Shown here: one piece after another, positions 8,503 through 16,824 of the stretch
How positions within the stretch are numbered: position 1 is the first letter of the stretch
Layout: every line of letters begins with the position of its first letter
Notes under the pieces: generated by a model
The model's database searches: none
What the model was told of the DNA's origin: nothing
What the model saw: the letters and a program-made list of their open reading frames with translations, nothing else
From: Ferribacterium limneticum
Lineage (GTDB): Bacteria > Pseudomonadota > Gammaproteobacteria > Burkholderiales > Rhodocyclaceae
DNA: 64,000 nt
NCBI RefSeq assembly: GCF_020510585.1
Contig: NZ_CP075190.1
Coordinates: 1,982,001-2,046,000, forward strand
Direction of reading: 5' to 3'
Made by a program: the position numbers and the translations under genes

Positions 8503-10062
8503 TCAGGTGGCACGTTGGGCCAAGTACGTAAGAAGTCCCAAACCTATCGCATAGGACAGCACCAAACCGCCCGTGGCAAGCAAGAAGCGATGTAGGCTGG
8601 TTCGCTCCTTGAGACGACGGGCATCATTTTGAATCAGCGAGACTACCCCTAGGACTGGTAAATCAGTTGCCTCACGCAGTGTCTTGCTGTCGAAGAAAAC
8701 GGGGCGAATCTGGCTGGCTGCAAATGCCACAAAAAGACCACCCGCAATCGCGAATACTAGACCGAGTGGGAAAAGAAGCAATCGATTGGGAGCAACGGGA
8801 GTTGAGGATGCTCGTGGAGGGTCGATCAAGCGGAAGTCAGCCATCGAACCGGCTGAATCGAGGTCACCCGTCAGTTCGGCAGAGTCTCGCCGAGCAACCA
8901 GTTGCTCGTAGTTTTTCTTGTCGAGTTCGTAGTCGCGGTTTAGCTGGGAAAATTCCGTTTCCAACTGCGGCTGGGTTTTCATGACTGCAGTCGTACGCTT
9001 ATAGCGCTCTTCGTATTCGCTGACTCGAGCCCGCAGCGAAGCGGTATTGGCCTCGGCTTCGGCAAGCGATACCTTGAGTTGCTGGTAAACGGGATTGTTA
9101 CTGACAGATGAGCCAGGATTTGCGACTGCGAATTTTTTACGAGCAAGAAGCTCCTGCCGCTTTTGCTCTTCAAGATCTTTAATCAAGCGCCGGGCACCAA
9201 TAATATCTGGATGCTGTTCGGTATAGCGTTGAAGCAATATGTCCAGATTTCGTTTTTGGACATCAATTCGACCATCGATTTCTGGCAGTGAAATTGTCAA
9301 CTCTCCGCCGGATGCCTCCGGCAATAGGATTGGTTCCTCACCAACAATCTGCCGACGAAGGGCATCGCGTGACTGTTCTGCCTCACGAAGTTGAAGTCGA
9401 GCAGTGTTAAGTTGGGTAGTCAGTTCGCTTAATCGATCAATGCCACTTCTACCTTCGCTGGTAGCTAGGTCAATATTTCGTAATTTGAACTCTTTTAGAC
9501 GATTTTCGGCCTGCTCCAGCTTTTTCTCGTAATTGCGAATCTGTTCCTCAAGAAATTTTCGGGCAGAGTCAGTGTCCTGGCGTTTGTCTCCGAGGCTGGA
9601 TTCAATGAAAATTGACACAAGGGCTTGGACAACCCGTTGTGCCTTGGCCGGGTCGGGATCTCGATGTGAGATGGTGTAAAGATTGTCTCGACCCAGGCTC
9701 TGAATTTTCAGTGTGCCGGTCAACGAGTCAATTAACGCATCCTGTTGCGCCTTGTTTTTGACATTCAAATCGAGATCGGCCATCCGGATCAATTTTTCAA
9801 TATTCGGGCGGCTGATTAGAGTTCGGCTCAGCATCATGATCTGCTGTTCAATATTTGGTTGAACAGCAAGTCCCGACATCAAGGGCCTCAGAATCGATTG
9901 AGTGTCGACATAGATGCGAGCAGACGCCTCGAACTGGTTGGGGATGCGCAAAATTACGCCGGCAGCAATGGCGCCGACCACCCATGCAGCAAACATGCCG
10001 AGCCGACGATGTTTCCAGGTCGCGCGCAAGATGGTTAAGGCCTGGCGAAGAATTTCTTCCAT
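8503..10062 (-). CDS. XrtA-system chain-length determinant protein (Wzz/PCP-2 type)
   Basis: Polysaccharide co-polymerase in the inner membrane that sets EPS chain length and partners the separate autokinase. 519 residues: a first membrane segment near 23-42, a long periplasmic region rich in predicted coiled coil (about 165-400), then hydrophobic segments near 430-450 and 490-512. The Pro-rich stretch IDPPRASSTPVAPNR before the penultimate segment is the family hallmark. ATG at 10062 gives MEEILRQAL, the usual opening of the TIGR03007-type proteins. Confidence 0.92.
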   Translation of the reverse strand: MEEILRQALTILRATWKHRRLGMFAAWVVGAIAAGVILRIPNQFEASARIYVDTQSILRPLMSGLAVQPNIEQQIMMLSRTLISRPNIEKLIRMADLDLNVKNKAQQDALIDSLTGTLKIQSLGRDNLYTISHRDPDPAKAQRVVQALVSIFIESSLGDKRQDTDSARKFLEEQIRNYEKKLEQAENRLKEFKLRNIDLATSEGRSGIDRLSELTTQLNTARLQLREAEQSRDALRRQIVGEEPILLPEASGGELTISLPEIDGRIDVQKRNLDILLQRYTEQHPDIIGARRLIKDLEEQKRQELLARKKFAVANPGSSVSNNPVYQQLKVSLAEAEANTASLRARVSEYEERYKRTTAVMKTQPQLETEFSQLNRDYELDKKNYEQLVARRDSAELTGDLDSAGSMADFRLIDPPRASSTPVAPNRLLLFPLGLVFAIAGGLFVAFAASQIRPVFFDSKTLREATDLPVLGVVSLIQNDARRLKERTSLHRFLLATGGLVLSYAIGLGLLTYLAQRAT

Positions 10063-10129
10063 CTATGTGCTCAAGAGATTAGCCGCCACCGTAGCCATAC
10101 GGTGGCGGTAGAGGTTAATCAGGGATTAT

Positions 10130-10753
10130 TTAAAACCAGCTTTGCGGGATGATTACAACATCACCCGGTTTCATTTCCACATTTGCGGAAACATCACCAT
10201 TTTTGATCAGATCCTTGAGACGCACCCTGTATTGAGCATTGTTTTCAGCCGTGCGAAGGATGGTGGCTCGATTGCCATCAGCGAAATCAGTAATGCCACC
10301 AACTGCGATCATGACGTCAAGAATCGTCATCTTCTGCTTGTAGGCAAGAACCTGGGGCTTGGTGGCTTGGCCAACAACGCGAATTTGTTCACTGTAGGGA
10401 CCGACAAATCCAGTCACGATAACAGTGACGACAGGATCGCGAATAAACTTGGCGAGTTCCTTTTCGATATCACGGGCCAGTGTGGTTGGATCCTTGCCTA
10501 TGGCGCTAAGATCATCAATCAGTGGCGAAGACATCTTTCCATCGGGGCGTACAGGGACGCTCATAGAGAGTTCTGGGTTGCGCCAGACCACAATATTAAG
10601 GTTATCACCCGGACCGATTTTATAGCTGTAGTCGGCTGTTGCTGCCAACGCCGGGGCGGGAGGGTTGCTACTGCACCCGATTAACGTCCACGTGAAGACG
10701 AAAGCAATCAATAACTTGGTGGCAAAGACCAACTTGGAATTGGCTATAGACAT
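10130..10753 (-). CDS. Outer-membrane polysaccharide export lipoprotein (Wza/XrtA type)
   Basis: 207-residue export protein that forms or helps form the outer-membrane channel for EPS. The signal peptide ends in lipobox LIGC with Cys27 as lipidation site. The polysaccharide export motif YKIGPGDNLNIVVW follows, then an SLBB-type region ending KPGDVVIIPQSWF. I chose the ATG at 10753, which has a good GAGGA ribosome-binding site, over the ATG 18 bases upstream. It is the first gene of the EPS operon and follows the intergenic region with the candidate promoter and inverted repeat. Confidence 0.92.
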   Translation of the reverse strand: MSIANSKLVFATKLLIAFVFTWTLIGCSSNPPAPALAATADYSYKIGPGDNLNIVVWRNPELSMSVPVRPDGKMSSPLIDDLSAIGKDPTTLARDIEKELAKFIRDPVVTVIVTGFVGPYSEQIRVVGQATKPQVLAYKQKMTILDVMIAVGGITDFADGNRATILRTAENNAQYRVRLKDLIKNGDVSANVEMKPGDVVIIPQSWF

Positions 10754-10813
10754 TGTGTTTTCCTCAAACAAGTTGCAGACCGAAACTGCTTAAGATGGCA
10801 ATTGTAGGGCGTC

Positions 10814-10856
10814 ATCATAACGGAAACAGGTGAAAAACTATGTGCAGGTGGCACAT
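10814..10856 (-). promoter_or_regulatory. Candidate EPS operon promoter with 17-bp inverted repeat
   Basis: On the minus strand a TATGAT hexamer (10814-10819) lies about 55-60 bases upstream of the export-lipoprotein start, with no good -35 hexamer. At the expected -35 position sits an inverted repeat, ATGTGC-N5-GCACAT (10840-10856). This arrangement suits an activator-dependent promoter; the repeat looks roughly like a CRP/FNR-family site but has a 5-base spacer. The hairpin-like GAGA...TCTC sequence at 10861-10883 next to the permease stop has no T tract. Function is inferred only. Confidence 0.4.
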
Positions 10857-10882
10857 GTCTGAGAGAAATTTCACAAATGTCT

Positions 10883-12115
10883 CTATATGCCATGGCGCAG
10901 GGCATCAACTATAACGATTCTGCTTGCACGGTATGCAGGGTAGATGGAAGCCAAAACGGTGGCACTAGAGCCGATTACTCCAGAAAAAGCGACAGTTAAA
11001 GGATCAAGTTTGATCTGGGCCATGTAGCCAAGATTTGAGTTGGGAGGAGGGGGCATTGGTATTCCCATGGTTGAAATGATCAGCGCTAAAGCGCAACCGA
11101 GGGCCATGCCTAATCCGGCGCCAATGAGGCCAAGTACAACTGACTCCATCATAATCAATTCGAGCACGGATTGTGGCCTATCGCCAATAGCTTGTACTGT
11201 TCCAAATTCTCTCGTGCGCTCGTACAGGGACATGTTGATGCTGTTGGCGACACTGAGTAGAACCATTAAAAAGATAATTAAGCGGAGTACACCAAACTGT
11301 GCATCGTAGAGTTGAACGGTTTTTTCGTAAAAATCCGAAAGCTCTCGCCACGTGAAAACCTGTAGTCCTTGTTGTGCCACCAAAGCGCTAACGGCTTTGG
11401 CAATGCGATCAGTTTCCTTCGTTTGATCTAGCGTCATTACCAAGACGTGAACTGCTTGAGTGTCGAGCAATGTTTGTGTGGCTACAAGAGGAATTCTTAT
11501 CGCCCTGGCATCAAATTCCTTCGAAAAACTTTGAAAGATCCCGATGATCTGAAAGTCCTGTGTGTTCACGGCCCCCTCGGCCAAACTGATGACTAGGGTA
11601 ACTCGGTCCCCAATATTCAAATTCAGAGCTCGAGCTAAGCCTTGGCCGATCACCATCCCATCTTCGTCGACGTTTTCGAGCGGGCGCCCTTCTATGTAAC
11701 GCATGAAACTGCCAACTTTGCGCTCGTTGTCTGGTTCTATGCCATCCCCAATTATGCCGATGTCTCGTTTTCCGTTGTTGAGCACGCCCACAAAATTGAT
11801 TCTTTTCACTACCTGTTCTACACCGGCTTCTGTGGCGAGTATTTTTGCAATGGCGGTCGGGTTATCAATCATGTGTTCCTGTGAGGCACGTGATCGGCTT
11901 TCCCAATAGGCTTGATGCGCCAACTGGATATGTCCAGTCTGAGAGTGAATGGTTGCCTCTCCTAGCTGGGCGAGGATGTCATGAACGAATCCTCCTGCCA
12001 ATATCATGCTTGAAACGCCTAGAGCGATTGCGAGCAAGGTGGCCGCAGTACGGGAGCGGTGACGAAAAACATTCCGTAGCGCCAACGAAAATCGGCCCGA
12101 TACCAAGCGTCTCAT
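10883..12115 (-). CDS. FtsX-family ABC transporter permease (MacB/LolC-like) B
   Basis: Inner-membrane permease of the MacB/LolCE type, about 410 residues. One membrane segment lies near 25-45, a large periplasmic MacB-type core follows, and three C-terminal segments sit near 265-290, 310-345 and 360-395. Likely extracts or moves lipids, lipoproteins or peptides at the inner membrane, energised by an ATPase; the best candidate is the LolD-like protein at 20256-21005, since no ATPase gene is adjacent. The ATG at 12115 overlaps the stop of the upstream permease as ATGA. I preferred it to a GTG nine bases upstream. Confidence 0.85.
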   Translation of the reverse strand: MRRLVSGRFSLALRNVFRHRSRTAATLLAIALGVSSMILAGGFVHDILAQLGEATIHSQTGHIQLAHQAYWESRSRASQEHMIDNPTAIAKILATEAGVEQVVKRINFVGVLNNGKRDIGIIGDGIEPDNERKVGSFMRYIEGRPLENVDEDGMVIGQGLARALNLNIGDRVTLVISLAEGAVNTQDFQIIGIFQSFSKEFDARAIRIPLVATQTLLDTQAVHVLVMTLDQTKETDRIAKAVSALVAQQGLQVFTWRELSDFYEKTVQLYDAQFGVLRLIIFLMVLLSVANSINMSLYERTREFGTVQAIGDRPQSVLELIMMESVVLGLIGAGLGMALGCALALIISTMGIPMPPPPNSNLGYMAQIKLDPLTVAFSGVIGSSATVLASIYPAYRASRIVIVDALRHGI

Positions 12116-13341
12116 TGGTTGCACCGTAAAGCGTTTACAATATTCATGCGACTAGCTTTCCAGGCAGGCACTGCGCTGGCTATTAACGTAGTGGCAATAG
12201 CCAATACGAGTGCATGCACCGCAAGCCTAGGAGTAACGAGAATCTGGGCTGTGAAGCCAGTATCCATGCCCGGCGCGGGAGGCATCGGGATTCCAATCAG
12301 GGACAAAATTTCGGCGATTCCGAATCCAAGAAAAATTCCAAAAACTCCGCCGATTGACCCGATGAGAGCGCCTTCAAGGATAAACATGCGAAGTATCCCT
12401 GACCGGTGTAGTCCGGTGGCTAATATTGTTCCAATTTCCGTAGTTCTCTCAAGTACACTCATGGTTTGAGTATTTGATATTGTCAGAACGATGATGATGG
12501 CAATGATGGCACGCATCAAATTGATCTGTTTCCCAAACAGAACAACTGTTTTATTGTAAAAATCTGCGAGATCGCTCCAGGGGATTGCTTCAAAATTTGT
12601 TATTGGAAGGGTTGACCGTAGTCGCGTCACAGTCTGTAGGGTTTGCGTCGTATCGTTGAGGAGGAGTACCCATGACGTCGAGCCCTGCACTCGCATTAGT
12701 TTCCGGGATATCTCAATTGGAAGGCGAAGTGCATTGTCATCAAACTCTTTCACTGCGGTGACGAATGCTCCGGAAACCTTGGCTTCAATGGCATTTGGGG
12801 TGCCGTTTGCAGCTGTGACGAGCAAAACGACAGTGTCCCCCGGATTTACCCCCAGTTTTTTTGCTAACCCGCTCCCCAGAAGGACTTCACGCTGATCTGC
12901 TATGCTGACATTGCTTCCTGAGCGGATGTGGATGTGGCTACTAATCACCTCTTCCTTGTCTGGTTCAATGCCTTCGCCAATGAAACTAATTGTAGTTTCT
13001 CCATGGCTAATCAGCCCACTAAACGCAAGGCGTTGAGCAACGCTAACAACCTCTGGAAAGTCCTTGATTTTTTCAAATTCGATTGATTTTGCAGGGAGCA
13101 AGAAGTTGTAGGGGTCTGCAATTCCTTTCTCCATATATCCTGGCCGTACAATTTGAACATGGCCTAATTGCGATCGTATTGTTGATTCGCGCATGCTTTC
13201 AAATATCCACTCAATAAATCCACCGGCAAGCAGATACGCAATGAGGCCACATGCGATCGTAAGTACCCCGATCAGGGTCCGATTTCTGTTGCGCTTGAGA
13301 TTGCGAGCAGCAATTCGCACCTCTGTAACAAAATTGATCAT
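12112..13341 (-). CDS. FtsX-family ABC transporter permease (MacB/LolC-like) A
   Basis: About 409 residues with the same architecture as the downstream permease, including the recurrent ISMGIPMPP / LIGIPMPPAP-type stretch before the last membrane segment, so the two are paralogues and probably form a heterodimer. MINFVTEVRIAARNLKRNRN is the usual FtsX-type opening and fixes the start; the longer frame overlaps the divergent ThiF gene. The 72-base gap to ThiF must hold promoters for both directions. Base composition is visibly more AT-rich than in the 27-46 kb genes. Confidence 0.85.
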   Translation of the reverse strand: MINFVTEVRIAARNLKRNRNRTLIGVLTIACGLIAYLLAGGFIEWIFESMRESTIRSQLGHVQIVRPGYMEKGIADPYNFLLPAKSIEFEKIKDFPEVVSVAQRLAFSGLISHGETTISFIGEGIEPDKEEVISSHIHIRSGSNVSIADQREVLLGSGLAKKLGVNPGDTVVLLVTAANGTPNAIEAKVSGAFVTAVKEFDDNALRLPIEISRKLMRVQGSTSWVLLLNDTTQTLQTVTRLRSTLPITNFEAIPWSDLADFYNKTVVLFGKQINLMRAIIAIIIVLTISNTQTMSVLERTTEIGTILATGLHRSGILRMFILEGALIGSIGGVFGIFLGFGIAEILSLIGIPMPPAPGMDTGFTAQILVTPRLAVHALVLAIATTLIASAVPAWKASRMNIVNALRCNQ

Positions 13342-13413
13342 TGGCGTTGCAGCAAGCTTCGGGTAATGTGGTCGTTCGATTCTAATACCAAACCAGCTCG
13401 ATCTGGAGGTGTC

Positions 13414-14283
13414 ATGCAAGTCTTCAATTATGACGAAGCGTTTTCCAGAAATATTGGATGGGTTACTGATGATGAGCAACAAAAACTACGTCGTTCTCAC
13501 ATTGCAATAGGTGGTCTTGGAGGGGTCGGTGGCGTGCATCTCCTAACGCTGGCTCGCTTGGGGATTGGTCGGTTTTCGATTGCTGATTTCGATGTTTTTG
13601 ACGTGGTTAATTTTAATCGTCAGGTAGGTGCCACAGTCAGTAGTTTGCAGCGACAGAAGATAGATGTCTTGGCCGAAATGGCGTTGGATATTAATCCGGA
13701 AATTAATCTCAGATCTTTTCCGTTAGGAGTGCAGCAGAATTCTCTAGAGGAATTTCTTGAGGGGGTTGATGTTTACGTCGATGGATTGGATTTTTTTGCT
13801 TTTTCGGCTCGCCGGTTGACGTTTGCGGCATGCGAGCGAAAAAAAATCCCTGTTGTAACTGCGGCTCCATTGGGAATGGGGGCTGCCTTACTCGTATTTG
13901 GCCCAGGGGGCATGCCGTATGAGGACTATTTCGGGTTTGAGGGGTGCGATGAATTAGAAATGTCCATCCGTTTTCTTGTTGGGCTATCGCCAGCGATGCT
14001 TCAGCGTGGATATGTGGCTGATATGAGCAGGATTAACTTGGCTGAGCGGCGGGGACCTTCAAGCATTGCTGCTTGTCAACTCTGCGCCGGGGTAGCTGCA
14101 GTAGCAACGCTCAAACTCCTCCTTGGAAGAGAAGGCGTCAAACTAGCGCCATGGGGAAGTCAGTTTGACGCCTATCGGATGCGGTTAAGTCGAACCTGGC
14201 GACCAGGGGGCTACCGAAATCCGCTACAGCGACTTACTCGCCTATTGGTTCGCCAGCAACTGGCGGCAGGTGTTAGGGAATGA
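13414..14283 (+). CDS. ThiF/MoeB/HesA (E1-like) family adenylyltransferase
   Basis: 289 residues. The nucleotide-binding motif GGLGGVGG (about 33-40), the acidic ADFDVFD stretch and the NFNRQ motif (66-70) are those of E1-like enzymes that adenylate the C terminus of a small protein or peptide. Only one CxxC pair (Cys221, Cys224) is present, so the usual four-Cys zinc site is incomplete. GGAGGTG precedes the ATG at 13414, which rules out the longer start. The nitroreductase gene follows after 10 bases, a pairing also known as a fusion in actinobacteria. The substrate is not evident; no ubiquitin-like protein or YcaO gene is nearby. Confidence 0.83.
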   Translation: MQVFNYDEAFSRNIGWVTDDEQQKLRRSHIAIGGLGGVGGVHLLTLARLGIGRFSIADFDVFDVVNFNRQVGATVSSLQRQKIDVLAEMALDINPEINLRSFPLGVQQNSLEEFLEGVDVYVDGLDFFAFSARRLTFAACERKKIPVVTAAPLGMGAALLVFGPGGMPYEDYFGFEGCDELEMSIRFLVGLSPAMLQRGYVADMSRINLAERRGPSSIAACQLCAGVAAVATLKLLLGREGVKLAPWGSQFDAYRMRLSRTWRPGGYRNPLQRLTRLLVRQQLAAGVRE

Positions 14284-14293
14284 GGTCTGTTCA

Positions 14294-15391
14294 GTGACTC
14301 GAGACATTACTCTACGTATTCTTGATTTGGCTCGCTGGGCACCGAGCGGAGATAATACGCAACCTTGGCGATTCGAGATAATTTCAGATAATGAAATCAT
14401 GATTCACGGTTGCGATACACGTTCTTGGTGTCTATATGACTTCGACGGGCATGCTAGCCATATCGCTCATGGTGCCTTACTTGAAACTTTGCGTATTGCT
14501 GCCTCCGGGTTTGGCGCTCAAACTAGCTGGACACTGAATCCCAATTCCACGGATAAAGAGCCTATTTATAAGGTTCAACTGGTTTATCCGATTGAAAAAT
14601 CAGCCGATCCGCTATTCTCATTTATTGAGCAACGGACCGTTCAGCGTCGCGTCATGGGCACAAAACCGCTGACAGCCATTCAGCGTAACGCGCTTACTGC
14701 CGCAGCAGGAAAAGACTACGAACTAAGGTTTTTCGATTCTCTAGGTGATCGATTTCGTGTTGCCAAGTTGCTCTGGGCAAATGCTCGTATTCGCCTAACT
14801 TGCCCAGAGGCCTTCGAAGTGCACCGCCAGATAATCGAATGGGGGGTTCGTTACAGCAAAGATCTCATACCGGAACAGGCTGTCGGTGTCGATCCGATGA
14901 CAGCAAGGCTAATGCAATGGGTGATGCAGGACTGGAAACGCGTTGATTTTTTCAATCGTTATCTTTTTGGGACGATTCTTCCACGCATCCAGCTTGATTT
15001 CTTGCCTGCTCTGCAATGTAGTTCGCATATCCTTCTGCGGCCCAAGTCAAGTCTTGAGGGTTTGATTGATTATGTCAATGCAGGCATTGTCATGCAACGG
15101 GTCTGGCTTACTGCAACTGCCCTTGGGCTCCACCTTCAACCGCAGATGACACCAGTAATCTTTCGCTGGTATACCCAAGCGGGAAAAAAATTCTCGGCAC
15201 TGGCTGGCGTTGATCAGCAGGCAAAAGTCTTAACAACGCGTTTCGACTCCCTGGTACAAACACAATCCGACGACCCAATTGCTTTTTTTTGCCGTGTCGG
15301 CCACTCGAAAACACCTGCGTCCCGTTCATTGCGCAAAGATATTGGCGATTTGTTGATCTCAGATGAGTTCCCTCGAGAAGAGAAGCTTTGA
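14294..15391 (+). CDS. Nitroreductase-family protein paired with ThiF
   Basis: About 365 residues, longer than usual nitroreductases. The N terminus LDLARWAPSGDNTQPWRFEI is the classic FMN-binding opening of the family, and IVMQRVWLTATALGLHLQPQ near residue 280 is the second conserved part, so it is probably an FMN oxidoreductase with an inserted middle region. I start at GTG 14294, which has a GAGG site 8 bases upstream; an alternative GTG at 14270 would overlap ThiF. Coupled to ThiF, it might oxidise or reduce an adenylated peptide or quinone-like product. The substrate is unknown. Confidence 0.75.
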   Translation: MTRDITLRILDLARWAPSGDNTQPWRFEIISDNEIMIHGCDTRSWCLYDFDGHASHIAHGALLETLRIAASGFGAQTSWTLNPNSTDKEPIYKVQLVYPIEKSADPLFSFIEQRTVQRRVMGTKPLTAIQRNALTAAAGKDYELRFFDSLGDRFRVAKLLWANARIRLTCPEAFEVHRQIIEWGVRYSKDLIPEQAVGVDPMTARLMQWVMQDWKRVDFFNRYLFGTILPRIQLDFLPALQCSSHILLRPKSSLEGLIDYVNAGIVMQRVWLTATALGLHLQPQMTPVIFRWYTQAGKKFSALAGVDQQAKVLTTRFDSLVQTQSDDPIAFFCRVGHSKTPASRSLRKDIGDLLISDEFPREEKL

Positions 15392-15446
15392 GGGGCTCGT
15401 GCCAACCGGGAGCACTGATATTTAATTTTGAACGGAGCAGAGCAAC

Positions 15447-16616
15447 ATGTGCCTCGAAAATAGCTTGTCTATCTGCATGTTATCCGACGATTTCCTGCCT
15501 GCAGCCACCGGGGTCGGCACTCATCTGCAGGAAATAAGCAAACTGCTCACGAGCTCAGGGTGCCGGGTCACCATCATAACTACCCGGCGTCCAGGCGAAC
15601 CTGAAACGGAAACCTGGGAGGGCGCTCGCGTTTTTCGGACCAATACTGTGAAAGTCTTTGGTTTCTATCAGGCGATTCCCTCATGCGCTACGTTGAGACG
15701 GATTCTGGAGGATGCCAAGCCGGATATTGTGCACTATCATTATCTTGGGTTGATGTTGTTAAGAGCTATGAAAGAGGTCAAGGGGCTTGGGATTCCACAA
15801 GTGTACACCTACCATATGACCGAAGATCACCTTACTCAACCGTTGCCCATGCGCCCTTTGCGCAAGTTGATCGCTGAACAGATAGTTAGTATCTGCAACC
15901 GTGTCGACTTGATAATCTCCGTATCTCAGGGCGTTGCGGCGCAATTGCCTAGCAAAGGTATCTGCACCCCCGTCCGCTACATCAGCAACCCCGTTGGTTT
16001 TCCTGAAAATGCCGAGGTGGAACCTATGCCGCGCGATAGCCAGTTTGTTGTCCTATTTGCAGGCCGGCTAAATCCGGAAAAGAACATTCCTTATCTGTTG
16101 CGGGCGTTCAGCGGTGTAGTCGCTAAAATTCCCGATGCCGTATTGTGGATAGCCGGTCACGGCTCACAGAAAGAGCAACTGCAAAGCCTAGCAGGGGAAC
16201 TGGAGATTGAGAAACAGGTGCATTTTCTCGGTTTCCTCGACCACGATACGCTGTCACGCCACTACGCCAGTTGCGACGTTTTCGTCCTCCCTTCTCTCGT
16301 CGAAACTCAGGGCTTGGTTGCGATGGAGGCGATGTGGTTTGGCAAACCAGTAATTGTTGCGAACAGTGTTGTCTCAGCACTAGAACTTGTTGATGAAGGT
16401 TGCAACGGTTTTATCGTAGATCACGAATCGGACGCATCTCTGACGCAACGGCTGCTCGAACTCGCCTCGGCGCCGAGCCTGAGAGTAAAGATGGGCTTGG
16501 CTGGTAGAGAAAAGGCTCAGTCTTATCGCCCGCCGGTGATTCTTGCCGCTTTGCTGGCTGCCTACTCTGATACTTTGAGTCGGTTTCAATTCAGTGTATC
16601 CCGTTATGGCTGTTAA
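15447..16616 (+). CDS. Glycosyltransferase family 4 protein
   Basis: 389 residues with GT-B fold features: N-terminal acceptor domain (LSDDFLPAATGVGTHLQEI, the glycine-rich loop of GT4), then FAGRLNPEKNIPYLLRAF opening the donor domain, and a conserved ExxxxxE-type motif in ETQGLVAMEAMWFGKPVI. It transfers a sugar from a nucleotide donor to a lipid- or polysaccharide-linked acceptor in the cytoplasm. The ribosome site GGAG lies upstream of ATG. It lies 55 bases after the nitroreductase and probably shares its transcript; the product may be EPS or a glycolipid moved by the neighbouring transporter. Confidence 0.88.
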   Translation: MCLENSLSICMLSDDFLPAATGVGTHLQEISKLLTSSGCRVTIITTRRPGEPETETWEGARVFRTNTVKVFGFYQAIPSCATLRRILEDAKPDIVHYHYLGLMLLRAMKEVKGLGIPQVYTYHMTEDHLTQPLPMRPLRKLIAEQIVSICNRVDLIISVSQGVAAQLPSKGICTPVRYISNPVGFPENAEVEPMPRDSQFVVLFAGRLNPEKNIPYLLRAFSGVVAKIPDAVLWIAGHGSQKEQLQSLAGELEIEKQVHFLGFLDHDTLSRHYASCDVFVLPSLVETQGLVAMEAMWFGKPVIVANSVVSALELVDEGCNGFIVDHESDASLTQRLLELASAPSLRVKMGLAGREKAQSYRPPVILAALLAAYSDTLSRFQFSVSRYGC

Positions 16617-16759
16617 GGCATGACTTTTGCGTAGCCAATTCGGGTTTTTTGGTGCGTGTCGAAAAACTTTACAGACCCCCTTTGGTGGCTAATTGACAAA
16701 AGGGCTGATGGAAAATAAAAGCGATTAAAATCAATGCGTAATGTAATTAAATTTGTATT

Positions 16760-16775
16760 TGGCACGACTCGTGCT
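16760..16775 (+). promoter_or_regulatory. Sigma-54 (RpoN) promoter of the PEP-CTERM gene
   Basis: TGGCACGACTCGTGCT matches the -24/-12 consensus: GG at 16761-16762 and GC at 16773-16774 with exactly ten bases between. It lies about 50 bases upstream of the ATG. In Zoogloea, PEP-CTERM protein expression is known to need RpoN with the PrsK/PrsR two-component system, so the site fits. The AT-rich 16617-16750 region would hold the enhancer; an imperfect CCCTTTGG/ACAAAAGGG repeat around 16678-16705 is one candidate. Confidence 0.75.
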
Positions 16776-16824
16776 TTTAGTGGTGCGTGGCGATTGACAG
16801 GTCGTCTTAACTAGGAGATTAATT

